Assembly: GCF_026151205.1 (NCBI RefSeq)
Contig: NC_087083.1
Coordinates: forward strand, 6,490,460 to 6,554,459
Length of the DNA stretch: 64,000 bases
Direction of reading: 5' to 3'
From: Bolinopsis microptera
Lineage: Eukaryota > Ctenophora > Tentaculata > Lobata > Bolinopsidae
In this document: positions 12,701 to 27,700 of the stretch, in pieces
Position numbering within the stretch: position 1 is the stretch's first letter
Layout of the letters: every line of letters begins with the position of its first letter
Translations under genes and position numbers: made by a program
The notes under the pieces: model-generated
What the model saw: only the letters and a program-made list of their open reading frames with translations
Databases searched by the model: none
What the model was told of the DNA's origin: nothing

Positions 12701-15700
12701 TGTTACCGGGGTTAATCTAATAGCGTTATTATTGGAATATTAGAGATAAATTCAAACAGGAGTATTGTAAAATGTTCAAGTGCCAGTGGTTTATTTATTT
12801 GATCTATCTAATGTCACACATACAAGAGATTGAAGAATGGTATTGTTCATTTCATTGATTTCTTGAGTAGAGATGAAAGATTACCACTCAGCAATCTTCA
12901 ATTTCACAGAAAGCTTGCTGCCATTGAGCGTTGAAAATTTTGATCTGTGCAATCTAATCGAATAAAAATTGAATGAAAAAATCAAATTGAACGTTGTAAA
13001 AATTTTAAACATCGACAAAGTATCGATTTAATAATTAGAATTAAAAAGATGTTGATGCTTAGGTAGCCTTTTTAAATTGAAATAATGTTTGAATAGTAAC
13101 AATGATTAGTAACCATGATTACAACTTTCCATGTAGTCAATCTGAGTAGACTTTTTTACTTGCCGATAGTTTAAATATAGTCACGTTTGAAGTTTGATGC
13201 TCAAATTTGGTCAAATTTAGTCATGCATGATACACATTGACATCATTAGTAACGAGATCAAACGAAAGATATACTTGTTTTGCACGAGATGATATCATCT
13301 GTGGTAACTGGTAGACAATGAGGCTAATTTCAACGAAAATAAAAGCTAAAGATGAACTGTAAGTTGAAACAACAAAATAACAAGTACTCCAAGATCATTT
13401 TTATGCTGACTACAAAATACATAGCACATGTACGAAATCTCGACCGTTAAACTCGTACCCCTCACTCATCTGATAAACGGAAGAACAAAGTGTATTTCTA
13501 ACTTAGGCAATAGACAGAAAATATGTTCTGTTATGAACACATAATGATAATATGTACCCCGAATCAAATCTTAGCTCTAAGAGAGGGAAGTATACTGATA
13601 AAAGTTTGCAACGAAATTAACTTAAAATGATGTCATTTACTCACGTGACTACCGTTCTGAGTTCTGAGTGAGTGGTTTGTGCCAGCTGGATTGTCATTGG
13701 TTTAATGCACTAAACTCTGATAACAAGACGGTCGTACGATGTTTTTGAAGATAGCACGCAAACACACCCAGTATCGATTTCAAAACTCCCGGACTTTAGC
13801 CAAACAGTGATAATAACGGATGAAATAAGTCAATCACGCCACCACATATGGGTCACGTGTTGAATTTGAAGGCTCGTCTGTTTTCTTGGAAAGAGAGGTA
13901 TGGCCACGCGAGCTAATTGCCTATACTGACAGCTCAATATTCCACATTCTGGTTGATTACTGACTTTGAGTCAGTTACAAATACCGACACCGCGTTTCCA
14001 CGTGACAAAGTAAAATTGCACGCTTCGATCAGGGGACTTATCTTAGCAAGGGTATTGATAAGACATGATAACGCTAAATGGCGATTCCAACATCTTTCAT
14101 CATTAGTATTACACCATGTTTTCTTCATCAGCCGGAATAACATGAACTAAGTTAAAACATAGGCCCGATGTGAGATACATGACACTAAAACCAGCTATCA
14201 AATTTCACAAACACACGTGTTTTCAAGCATGATTAGAGGCAAGTATTTATAAATTCGATTTAAAAGTTGACAAGGCTGCGGTGCTGATAAGAGATAAGAT
14301 TTGCTGGCCTTGTCAAAAATACACATGACACTTCGAGTTCATCAGACCGAAGCAAGGTTGATGATAATTTAACCGTTTTAACGACTTTTTAACGATTTTT
14401 TAACGACTTTTAACGACTTTTTAACGACTTTTTAACCGACATCAGGTGAAAAGCCAACGCCTATGTTTAACTTAAACATGTTAACACTTTTAAAACTTGA
14501 GACCTGCAGTAACATGACCAATGCCACATTTGATTGATATGCGATGTGTCACTAATCATGTGTCACTAATTATGTGTCACTAATCATGTGTCACTAATCA
14601 TGTGTCGCTAATCAGAGAGTCGATTTAATCTTGACACCAAAATGACCATTTAATCAGCAACCATTAAGTTGCACAAAGTCCACCGCAACTGAGATATCAT
14701 GATACAGCACACTAAAAATGCAACAGCTCTCCATCGACATTTTGATATTAAACACGCACGTGCAATATTCTAGATTACAAACCGACATCACAAGAGGCTC
14801 AGTGAGCTAAGATTATAATTTGATCACGTGATGGCCTGATGGGCTGCTCTGTCTCTAGAGCTCTAGAGAGTAGAGGAGGTTTGTATAATGAGGGACATGT
14901 TTCATTGCCCCCCCCCCCCCCCCCCCCCTCCTCCTCATTTATACCCAGCTCTAAACATGAAACAGGTCTTATGTCGAGGAAATAGTTTGGAGCATGATAA
15001 GTTGATAAGTTGATAAGTTGTACTCTCGACTCGATACTGCCTTACTATCGTGATGAGGGAATGTGTGAAGTATTCAGAAAACTGCTTTGAAGTCTTTTGT
15101 GCAGTGACACTGATCATGTGCCGTTAGTATCATGTCTGAGATAAGAATAGAAGGATCTAGAAAGATATAGTGCTAAAAATAATCAAATACCTACAAAATT
15201 AAACACCATTAATAACGATCAGATCAATAAACGTTACTTAGACACCTCGGGTGGTGTGTGTTATAAACGGCCAGCTATACGGTACGAGAACCATAATGTG
15301 TACCAAGCACTCAGTGTATAGATGTACACTGCGAGTAATGTCGGAGGAGTATCAAAGAAGCTGCCTGTAACGATTATTGATTAATAGGGTTCAATCAAGC
15401 GAGACACTCTCACTATGCTCCACTGAGCTCCATGATCACGTGCTCAAGACTTGATTAGCAGCAAATTACGGGGGTTTAAGCTAAGTAGATCAACATGCAC
15501 TGATAGTATCAGTCTAAGCTCTGATACTATTCATAATGGAGAGTAACACCATTGTTCGGGTAGTTGTGACGAGGAATGGTTTAGATTTTAGAAAATTTAA
15601 GGCGAAAACTACCGATTACTTCTCACAATGAGCCTGTTAACGAGACAACCTGCTAACCTGCTAACCTGCTAACCTGCTAACCTGCTAACCTGCTAACCTG

Positions 15701-18700
15701 CTAACCTGCTAACCTGCTAACCTGCTAACCTGCTAACCTGCTGACCTGCTAACCTGCTAACCTGCTAACTTGCTGACTTGCTAACCTGCTAACTTGCTAA
15801 CCTGCTAACCTGCTAACCTGCTGACTTGCTAACCTGATAACTTGCTAACCTGCTAACCTGCTAACCTGCTAACCTGCTAACCTGCTAACCTGCTAACGAT
15901 AGCGAGGAGATACTGGAAAGGGGACTGGAAGGGAGAAGTGAGATTTTTCCACACTTTAAGGCAAGAAATTTCGAAAAAAGTAAAAGCAAGTAAACTAAAC
16001 CTCACATAGTGTACAGTATAGCACCCTCCACAAACTGCTGTCTGTCAGGTTACTATCCAAAGAAGGTTTGGTATTCATAGCTTATCACAGGCTACAAACA
16101 AGAACCGAAGCACGAGAAATCGAGTTCCGTGAAAATATCAAGAGGTGGGGGATAACTTTACTTCCTAGATTATATAACCTCTTTCAAGTATTTAGACCCA
16201 ATGTGATTTGAGATGATAGCCCGCATTTACAGCCTATAATCTTATAGATTTACCAAGACCAATTAACGTGGCGCCTCTCGATTGATATGTCTGTTTTTGT
16301 GTACGTAAAGAATGAGAGAGCAAGCTCCGATCGGTAACCGTAAAAATCGCAAAAAATATGAACTACTTCACGTATCACAAAAGCAAGTAGAAAGTCTCAC
16401 GGCTCTTGTCAATGTATCCAATTGTCAATGTATCCAAATTCTAACACGCGGGTAGGTTTGCTAGAATTTTCCACTTTAAGCACGTGAGAACTCGATAATT
16501 CGAATATAATTTATACGCCGTCTATAGTCCTCTACTTCTACTTTACAAACTACATTTTCATATTCCTATTTCTTTCATGATTTACAGCTATTACATAATA
16601 TGCGCTTAGTTTATGCGCAGACTTAACGGTTCAATTCTCTTGTTCAACAACTAAAGGGACCGAGGAGGATCTGGGATAATGACACATTATGCCATTCTTT
16701 AGATTTATCAGATAACCAATAACCACTATCTCTATAACCAATAACCACTATCGCTATAACCAATATAACCACTATCTCTATAACATATTATAACCACTAT
16801 CTCCATAACAAACAACCACTATCTCTATAACCAATAACCACTATCTCTATAACCAATAACCACTATCTCCATAACCAATAACCACTATCTTACTATATAT
16901 AAAGCGAGACGATATATATATATATATATCTGTGCCATTTTACTGACACCACGGCATCGACTTTAACGCAACTTTCTGCAAAAACCGTAAAAGATATACA
17001 ACTGAAACTTTTTTGGCTGGGTCAAATGCTTTAATATCCTCCAAATCAGCATGAAAAAATTAAAAATTGGCCGAGGAATAATGATTTTAGAGCCGAAAAT
17101 TTGGACCCCCAAGTGGTGTCAAAAACGCCAATTAAATAGGTAATAATTATTTCAGTATCTTGAGTCTTGACACCGTTTAGGGTTATATTTCACGGGTTCC
17201 TGCTAGTCTCCATAACCAATAACCACTATCTACATTCTCCATAACCAATAACTACTATCTCTCTAACTTATAATCTATAACCAGTAACCAAGGTTGTATT
17301 ACCTTGCAATATTATAATTAACCTCCCTGAAAATTGGTCTCGTTGTCGCGACAAAAGCTATTAATCACCAGACACCAATTCAAGTAGGGCGAAATGCCGA
17401 TAATTAATTTCGTCACTAGAAATTCGGTGCTTCAGTGGCATTTGTAACGAGTGAAAAAGATGTTGTGGGAATTGTTTTGCATTCCATACAATTTAAGAAA
17501 AGATGAACGAGTAATGTGAAAATTGTTCGCACGATTAACACCCCACGTTTTTAGCATTTTATACAATTTTTAAATTTTTTCCCTGAGAACATTAAAAAAT
17601 TTGTCCATTGTATCTTTTCAGCGGATATTTCAGGTATACGGCAAGCAAGGCGCGCCCCTGGTAAATTATGTGCACTTTATGTACAAGCAAGGCGCGCCCC
17701 TGGTAAATTATGTGCACTTTATGTACAAGTACGACCAACGCCTCTTATAGTTATGCTACAGAGACAAAACATTATAAAAAGCCTTCATGCGATCTGAATA
17801 ATAATCCCGCATAAAATGCTTATCACAATATGTACGTGGATACTGTCCAACTTGGCTCCTGAATACTTGACTCCTGAAGTCTTGAATTTTTTGCCGTTGC
17901 TAAATGTTCATCCTTAATGAACGAAGCAATAAAGCCGGAAAAACAGTTCCATACCCCAACTATATTATATAAACAGAGATTTGGAGAGAAAACACGATAA
18001 TTGGTTATATCAATATACGATGACAGATTAATCATATCGTTTGAGAAAGCAGTTTAGAATAAACTAGAAAAAAGTCCTTGGTTTATGAAAGAATGTTTTC
18101 CGTTTATACAGCGTTACAGGCGATAACTTCATAGAATTCTAGTAGCTATCTGCTATATTTAAAAATTTGAAAAACAAGATATTTTGACGATAAAGAGCTT
18201 TGATAACGCCGGTTCAGGCACAAATACTACTCCTACTACAACTACTGCACGAGTGTAAGACATTAATGCAGATTATTTCTAAGATCGATGACAGCGTAAA
18301 ACGGTCCAATTACCCAAAGCACATTGACAACAGGTGTGTTAAACGAAAGGTACTGCCGATGGCAGGAAAACAACAATTGTACACTTAAATTGTTAAGTAT
18401 TATCACCATGTATCTTTTATTGAAGTTCAATTTGAACAGTCTTCACTCCCATAGTTAATCAACATTACCAAGTATATCCTAATTCACGGTCTACACTGTG
18501 ACGGATTAGGTTCTGAAAATTTCAGATATAAGTCTCGGAGCCATTTCCGCAGACTCTTGTCGGAAACTGTCTGTAGATCGTGTACATACCTATGTGTTTA
18601 TTCTCCAAAAAAAATTGAAAAAACTTCATCAAACCCTCGTGACGATTCAGTATGCAGTAAAATATTTTGTTTTTTGGCTCCAGTCCAAAGCAGAATGATC

Positions 18701-21700
18701 AGGTCAGGGCAAAAAGCTACTTAAATCAAAGACCTGCATCATCGCAACCAAAAGCAGTTTACAGCGCCAATCCCCAAAAAATTATACCCTATTCGGTATA
18801 ACCAAGTTTACGAAGGAGTATTTGCACATGATTCATGGTTATCAGGTTCATTAGCTCAAACAATCAGGTTAAACAAGATTTATCGTGTTAAAGGGTTTTA
18901 GAGGCAAGCAATTTTAGGGTATTTTGAAAAATGCCTAATCAAACAAAAAATCTTCTAGATAAATCGATAAATCGAGGGGTGTGTACCCAGTACTAATGTA
19001 CAGAATGTATAGAAATATTATATATATACTACATTAAGTGCTAACTCTTGGCATCCAGCCAAGAAGTATAAAGAGAGACTACGAAATATCTCTTTTTAGT
19101 ACAGTTCACAGACCTTACCTTCTCCATGCTAGAGGTAAAAACACGTGATTATAAAAGGCACACGTGACATATTCACGTGCAAAACGATGAAACAAAAAGT
19201 GGGCTCTCTTTCTCGGCAATTCACAGTACAGCTCAAGCCCCTGTATTTATACATTTACGGGTTTAATAATATATCTGAATACAGTCTCTCTTCCGCATAA
19301 GGAGGAATCTAAAACGGACGTTCTGATTGGTGGGAAAAATCACGTGTTCGAGCGAGATGATCCCTGATTGGCTGAACTAAAGCACATGGTGACATTTTAA
19401 CCTTTTGAATGGTTGTTTAGGTTACCAAACGAACGTGTTTTCTTTTTGACAGGCACCGTTTACTATGTGCACTGATATATATGGTGTACATGCACTGTAC
19501 TTGAAGTACCCAACAATATGCCTGGTTACATATTTATTATTTATAATACATATTTTGTTGAGTACGTCAGGGCTCCCGGACGATAATCCGATTAGCGGAA
19601 TGACAGGTACTATAAACCGTCTAAACTTTGACAAAGGGGAATGTAGAGACAAACAATGCGACTACAGATGAAAAACACCTTTCAGAATATTAATACTATT
19701 TGTACTTAGAGTGAGGACAATAGTAATATTATGTGTACTTAGAGTGAGGACAATTTATAGTAATATTATGTGTACTTAGAGTGAGAACAATAATTATATT
19801 ATGTGTACTTAGAGTGAGGACAATAGTAATATTATGTGTACTTAGAGTGAGTTCAAGAAGTTAGTCAGAAACAAGATAAACTGGCGTGTAAGTCTACAGA
19901 ATACCAACTAAAATAGTTCACAGTTCAGCACCCTAATACCACCCCTAATTCGCTCAATAAGATGGAGTATTTTATGGGTAAACTAGACCTGCATAAGCCA
20001 GGGGAACGGCCCATAGCAGGGTAACCAGGATGGCCCAGCACCCAAAAACCTGATTAACTAGCACGGATAGGTGTACGAATGTGTTTGTCTACTTGGGAGG
20101 GTTAAAAAGTTGATTATTTTGCACACTGGATTTTCAATTTAATTAATTCCTCCTAACATTATCCAGTTCTTCTTCTAAGTTGCTTTCTTTTAGCAATTTC
20201 TGTTCATATAATATGACAATGAAATTTGTGACATTTCTTGGTCGTCAAGACGCATCTACGCATGTTTATTTTCAAAAGTAACGTTCATGTTGTCTCTTCC
20301 TGATAAGCCGCTGGTCAGGGGATATACTCCTCCAAATATGAACTCTCTGCTGTGTTGGCGCAACGAGCGAGACTTTACTTCGCTATGGGGTGGTCACTGG
20401 TCAGAAGAATATGTGATGGCCCAATTAAGTCTTGATGAAACTCAACATAGGTAGCTATGTCACATGAGTCAAAATCAAATAAAGCGATCTGACTACTATA
20501 ATTTGCTTCATTCAATGTTCCAAATTCTTCGATTATCGACGTTAACATAACATTACATCATTTTGTCCCATTATGCTGCCTATATAGGCTTTTTCCGATT
20601 GAATTCTAATATACAAGCGAATTTATCGTTTTTAAAAAGGCATCTGATTAATAGCTGACGTATAAGTTTCTAGCTTTAACTTGAAAACCACAGATCATTA
20701 TAGTGATTATAGGAAATTAGCAATATTACAAATTTACCAATTCATCCAATAGGTATAATAATTTTACTCGACCACTGGAATCTTTGAAATTTTATCTACT
20801 TGAATTCCGCATTCCAAAGTAGGGCTGTATCGAAAAGCTAATTGAATACAAGCCACAACTGCATTATAAATCCAACATCATGGACACTTGCTTGCTGTTT
20901 TTCAACAGCTATTACTGGATGGCGATGAAATTTCAATTAGTTTCCCCAAGGCCCAAACAGTTGAAAAAAAAGCAAATACTAGTTCTAAAAGTTAGGCAGG
21001 AATTCAGATAATTATGCTAGCGAAGTACTTTCGAAATTTTTACAAAGAAAAACTTGACTGGACGAATTGAAGACCAAGCAAAAAAGTGCAATACAATGGA
21101 ATTTGAGCTGTTACTATGTTACTGAATAAAGGATAAAACGATACCTACCTTTTGACACTATAACATGATTTAAATTGGGCGAGTAATATAATGAGCGTTA
21201 TGAAATGTGAGCTGGTATTATTGCAATATTAGATTACAATCAATATCAGACTACCATGAAAGGTTTCAATGAGCAGTTTGACAGATTGTACAATTTTAGC
21301 GGTACGATGGAAAAACTGTTTGATGTCAGAGACAAATTCAGTTGCAATTTGTATGTTTGACATGTCGAACTGTCGATAGACGATTATATAGTCCCCCAAT
21401 CAGTCGATTGTATCCAACATTGTTTGCACAGCAATACTCAATTCATCTTAATTCTCAATATTGTCGTTATCTTCAAATTGCTATACTTACAGTGATTTCA
21501 TTTCCTGTATTTGGATTTCGGTGCAATATAATAATCCAGACAAAGCATTTAATTTTGCTTAAGCTATTTACGTACCCATTGATGCTTGTTAACTTTGCTG
21601 GTTTCACTTATTTAAGTAATCTGGTTCTAGTCTACTTTTAATTGTAAACAATTATATTTTTACTCACCCTATCTACCCGTAGTAGCCACAAACACTAACA

Positions 21701-24700
21701 AAGAGACTGTTCACTGTAACGTATAGGCAGTATAATGGGCAGTATAAGGTTAAGTCACCCAGCTGAAGAATTACCAACAGATGCATTATATTTGCATGCA
21801 TAGTTGCAACCTTGGATTCCTTGGGCTTGGATTCCTTGGACCTGGATTCTTCGGCTACTTAAACTTAAACATGGCATGAAATAAGGCTGTGGCTAGAATC
21901 CCACCCCCATTAATGACCAACTTGATAATACAACTAGTCACATTATCCAACCATTTACTCCGCAGAACATATATTTTCTGTTAATAAAGACAGAATCTCA
22001 TTACCTTCAGCAATTCATTACTTATCTAAGACTGTTAAGTATGCATAAATACGTGATATTATACAGTGCAACACTTATTGATGCCTGTTCGGCACCCTAA
22101 ACAAGTGTTCCGTAGCCATGTAACAAGTGTTCCGTAGCCATGTAACAAGTGTTCCGTAGCCATGTAACAAGTGTTCCGTAGCCATGTAACAATTGTTCCG
22201 TAGCCATGTAACAATTGTTCCGTAGCCATGTAACAAGTGTTCCGTAGCCATGTAACAAGTGTTCCGTAGCCATGTAAGTTGTAACAAGTGTTCCGTAGCC
22301 ATGTAACAAGTGTTCCGTAGCCAGGCCATGTGCCACCCCGTCTGGCGATGATATCTCTACAACGTGTTGACGGTTATAACGACATTAGGACCATGGTACG
22401 TTGTTGAAATATGGTATCATTCAAATAGACACAATGTAACATATAGTAGTATCTATTGGGGCACCATATCCAGGAGATGTTTAAGTAATATCAGCTTAGA
22501 GCTTGTCATCGACATGTCAGGAGACGAAAATGTTAAATTCGTGACTCGTGCACTAAGTAAAGATTGAGAGTGAAAAGATTCTTGTTGGATTTTAGATAAT
22601 ATTATCTTGCCAGATGTTCGGGAAACGGCGGGGAAAAGTTAAGGGGGGGGGGGGGGGGTTCACCCTGATTTTTTTGTGAAACTTAGTTTCGAGATAGCAG
22701 TTGACCAACAAACTAGGACCGGTGACCGAAATTTTGAGGGGGTCCCGGACCCCAACCGCCAAACGGTGCCTGCGGGGCAGCCACGCCCATATTTGATCCA
22801 AATTAGGCCCAATTTAGCCAAATACCCTGAACATGCCCAAAACCCAGATTTTAGGTGCTCTACTTGTAGCTAGTGGTCCCCTGAACTCGTATATGAATTT
22901 TCATCAAGATTGGACAAAAAATGACTGAGTTATGAGCCAAAAACCATATGACCATATTTGGGCATACGCACAAAATTTGATCGATTTTGGCCCATAAATT
23001 GGTCAAATATCAATATTTTTGAATGAAACCAACTTTATATGGAAGATAAGCCTATACTACAGATTCTCTATGATTATCAACTCAATATCTACCTAACTGT
23101 GGATTCTGTGTTCAAATAGTTGCAAAAAATGAACAAAATCGCCCATATCTCAGTTCGCGATATTTGCAAAACTGACTTTGCTCAAAACAATAGAACTCAA
23201 TAGGGTTTCAATATTTTTTCATGAAATTTTCAGAATCGACGTAGAATCGCCTCATGACCTTAAGTTTTGTATTAGAATTTTGAGTTAGGCCTTTAAAAGT
23301 CAGTTTTGCAAATATCGCGAACTGAGATATGGGCGATTTTGTTCATTTTTTGCAACTATTTGAACACAGAATCCACAGTTAGGTAGATATTGAGCTGATA
23401 ATCATAGAGAATCTGTAGTATAGGCTTATCTTCCATATAAAGTTGGTTTCATTCAAAAATATTGATATTTGACCAATTTATGGGCCAAAATCGATCAAAT
23501 TTGGTGCGTATGCCCAAATATGGTCATATGGTTTTTGGCTCATAACTCAGTCATTTTTTGTCCAATCTTGATGAAAATTCATATACGAGTTCAGGGGACC
23601 ACTAGCTACAAGTAGAGCACCTCAAATCTGGGTTTTGGGCATGTTCAGGGTATTTGGCTAAATTGGGCCTAATTTGGATCAAATATGGGCGTGGCTGCCC
23701 CGCAGGCACCGTTTGGCGGTTGGGGTCCGGGACCCCCTCAAAATTTCAGTCACCGGTCCTAGTTTGTTGGTCAACTGCTATCTCGAAACCAAGTTTCACA
23801 AAAAATTCAGGGTGAACCCCCAGCCTTAAGAAAAGACTTTTCGTAATCATAATAATATGTCAAAGAACACAATATGATAATATAACACAACAGAACACAA
23901 GCTGAAAATCATATCAAGCAGATCAGTAAAGTTCCGTTCGTGTAAAAGAAGAGACACAGCACGACTACTTGGTATGTAGAGTGTACACAGGGACACACTG
24001 TGTAGTCAAGGTCACGTGGTCGCTTAACCACTCAAGTTATGTGTGTCAAAGTGTTGGTCTGCGCCTGACAATTGGTGACTTAAATCCTGTTTAGTCTTCC
24101 AACATTAGGGTGATCCAATATTATGCTCCATATAACTTGTATAGCAGTATACTGGACGAATGAATAGTTGAATGCTGGAGTCACAAAAACGAATGAACTT
24201 GATAGGACTTTCACATTTTACATTACAGCTAGGGCTTGACAACACTTCCGGTATTTCGCACCTGATATCTGATTAATAGATATCATACCAATGATCATAA
24301 CGCAGCGAAACTGGACGGAATCACAACATTGAAGGATAAAACATGGGGATAAAAAAGATCCATGAGCAATCAAATATTAACAAAACTCAGGAACTATTAA
24401 TTTGTAGACGAAACAAGAAACCGTCTATTAGCCGGGATATGGAGGGGAGCAGAAAAGCAATTACGGTAGTCCACCGCTTGTATAAACAGGCTTCGAGAAT
24501 TGCTAATCCCTTCATCGTTTGTCATGATAATATCAATATTCTAACATATTAGGGAATATTCGTGTACACTCTAAACACATTCAGACAACTTCATAGTTCA
24601 TGTTTGAAGATCATTGATATGAACATAATATTCCTACCGGATATTTGGCTAGAATGTTTTGGGTTTCAGGTTCAAAGTATTGCTGATGCCTGATATTCTT

Positions 24701-27700
24701 CTGAAAGCTGGATTCTGATTCATTTCATACGGCTTCAACGAATGATAGAAGAACGAAGTCCGAATAGTTAGTCGGAGAATTTATTCACCTTAGTTCTGAT
24801 TAAATGGACATAATCTGTGATCTGAAGGTCTGATTAAAGTTTCACCGAGCACCTTTTTGTACAGCCATGTGAATCTTTGAATTAAATTATTTTAAATCGT
24901 ATCCGAATTCTAGGAAGCTGTTCATATCAATATCATGGGGAAATTCCATAATCCATCGTACCTACGCAAGGCTGCATCGCAAAAATTCGGGTGCTTGATT
25001 TGAATCAATTGGTAAGTGGTACGACATTCCATATCATCTCCGCCCGCAATTTGAAGTGATGCTCAAAATACGTTTTTACTTTATTTGTCCGCGTTAGTGA
25101 CTTAAGCGATTAGTCTTTGAGTACGAAAGTTGGAGAAATAAAAGAAAAACACCGCACTAAAGTTAATAAAGGTAATGTGAAAAATGTGACAAATGGAAAC
25201 GGTCAGCCAAGTTTTTCGTTTAAAAAGGGCCATTGCACAGAAAAGCAACGAGTAGCCATTACAAAGACGGAAAACTCATACGAAGAGTTGCAAACGGTCC
25301 ATGTCAAGCACGAACGGAGTTTTTGATGTAAAACAAAATTGCTTCCTATCTGCTTCAAAATGTCTTTGCACTTGGTTAAATTATGTAGCCAATTTATCAG
25401 ATTAGTTGCGGTTAGGAACATTGAAGGACCGAAACTTATTACTCCAAGATGTCTGGAAGATCAGTTGCGGAATCCTAAGATCAGCCATGTGACTGTTTGA
25501 TGATCTAAATACAGAAAATTTGTTATCGATTAAATTGTCAGCAACGACCATTCGATTCCTTGATTCTTTTTATTTTTCAGTACTGTAATGCGGTTGTCGG
25601 CTTATTAGTGATGAAATAAAATGTTAAAACGATTTCGAAACATTGTTTTTTTGCCGATTAGAAGCAAAATCTTGACAATGTAACAACACAGAAAAACGAT
25701 GGTCCATCGTTAAGAACCACCGATTTTTAACTACTGCTGCTGGAGTGTAAAACTATAATCGTAAAATGATTATATGCTTGATCTAAAAATGTAAAAGCCA
25801 AGCTGGCGTCAACGATCGGAGAAGCAAACTTGTTGCTAGGCAAAAATTAAATCAAATAACCTTTAGAGATGAACTTCTATTCAATATTATAAGACTAATC
25901 ATTAACAAAGATAGAAATATTAAAATATCATCGCATCTACGACAAATGTAATAAAGAATTAATTTTATTCGGATTATAAAAAGGTATAGGAGTTTTCACA
26001 CGGGTCTCCCGGAGCAACGAAAGAACTTGAAACAATTTCAAACGAGCTTAGTTTAATCTTGGTTTAATAATGGGAGAGCGTTTCAACCTTCCGAGACGAC
26101 AATCCTGTAACTTTCTCATTAGTTTAACGATAAAACTAAAAAATACAGAAATTTAGCCCGTTTAGCATCGCAATCATAGAAAAACCGGGAATGAGTCCGG
26201 GGTCATCAAACCGTAAATGTTTAGTAGACAAACATCACTGCATAGTAAACTGTTTTAAACAGAACAAAAAGCTCTTAACAAATCGACAGACAGGCTGGAA
26301 TCCAGGAGTAATGGGCAGTTGATGAGAAGAGTGGGATAGCAGCTCTGAGAAGCTATTAGTTGAACCCTGCCAGTTATAAGAATCGGTGAATGTCACGTGA
26401 CGGATGATAGATATCGAGAAGTCATAGTCCAGTATTTATATTCTCATGGGTAAAACTGGCGACTGGAAACGATACCAGTGATCTTGGGCATTTATGTTCA
26501 TTGCCGCCGCATTAAGGAATTATCCAATTTTCGACGGACGTAGGACACATCATAATTCAAAAACATTTATCCCCGTTTGAACTAACAATAACTGTGTAAT
26601 GAACTAGTAATTTGACAGCAATTTCCGAGATGGATTACGATGGAGTAATAATAATGGTGCACCATTAACACCGGGATAATTATTTTACTTCTGTTAGTAT
26701 AGTTTTATTCTTATCCGTTTGTAGCAGAAGTTTCTGATCAAATGCTTAATTGACAATTTACTGATAAATTGTTTGTTCTGCAGATCTTGATCCTTCCAGA
26801 CTCCAGTTATTATCAACTTCAGGATAAGGACTAGTAAATTCCCTGGAATTACCGAGAAAGGACCAGTAAATTCCCTGGAATTACCGAGAAATGCACAATT
26901 AACTTCTCATGAGATACCCAGGAATGAACATGCAACCGCAGACAATCACAGAACGGCTTAAAACGCTCCACATCTGTTAGTGTTAAGCAATGTATATTGC
27001 AATTGTTTGTTCAACGTTCAGTAGAATAATAGTGTAGAGCTTGTTGTTACAAGCTTACAAGATCAGATTCTGCCGTGTTCCAACAAGTTCATTTAGTGAC
27101 CACCACCGGGCCACTTTATGTAGAAGTTAGTCACAAGCAAGTGGTCGGAAAGTAACACATTTTACACGGTTAACTAGCTGATAAAGTTCCCACGGGCACA
27201 CTGTAATTCCCAGGAAAATATGCAAACATTCCCGCCTAAATAACAAGAACTTCTTAAAGTCAGCCCTCTTTATACTCTTTTAGTCAGGACTCTTTGAACA
27301 CATTTTCTACCCACATTTTCTAATAAACCAAAAGTTCTAAACCGATTTTCTATACAGATTTCCTTACCAGATATTAGGTTGCCGTAAGTGTGGCTCCTAT
27401 CATCATACACTGTCTCTAATTGCTAGTCTGATGATAGGTAGCCTCATCACCGCCACCAAACTCTTTACTCAACCTTCTCAGTTTCAAAAGGTCGTCATAC
27501 CTACCACACGGTCACAACCTTTCAACACATATTTCAACACATATTTCTCCTAGATCATATCAGCTAGGTTGTCCTATGTTTTATTACTATTATTATTTAC
27601 ATACTTTTATTAAGTTATTAGTAGGTAGAGGCTACCTACTAACTGGCTTACACTACCTACTATATATTTACAGAGGGTCTGGATAATACTTCTTTATAAA

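Noticed and set aside
14541-15897. Clustered short repeats as a CRISPR array
   Set aside because: Units are contiguous without unique spacers, and the genome is animal.
22075-22336. Overlapping minus-strand ORFs with [10 protein letters not shown] repeats
   Set aside because: Artefacts of a 22-bp minisatellite; the same words cycle through frames.
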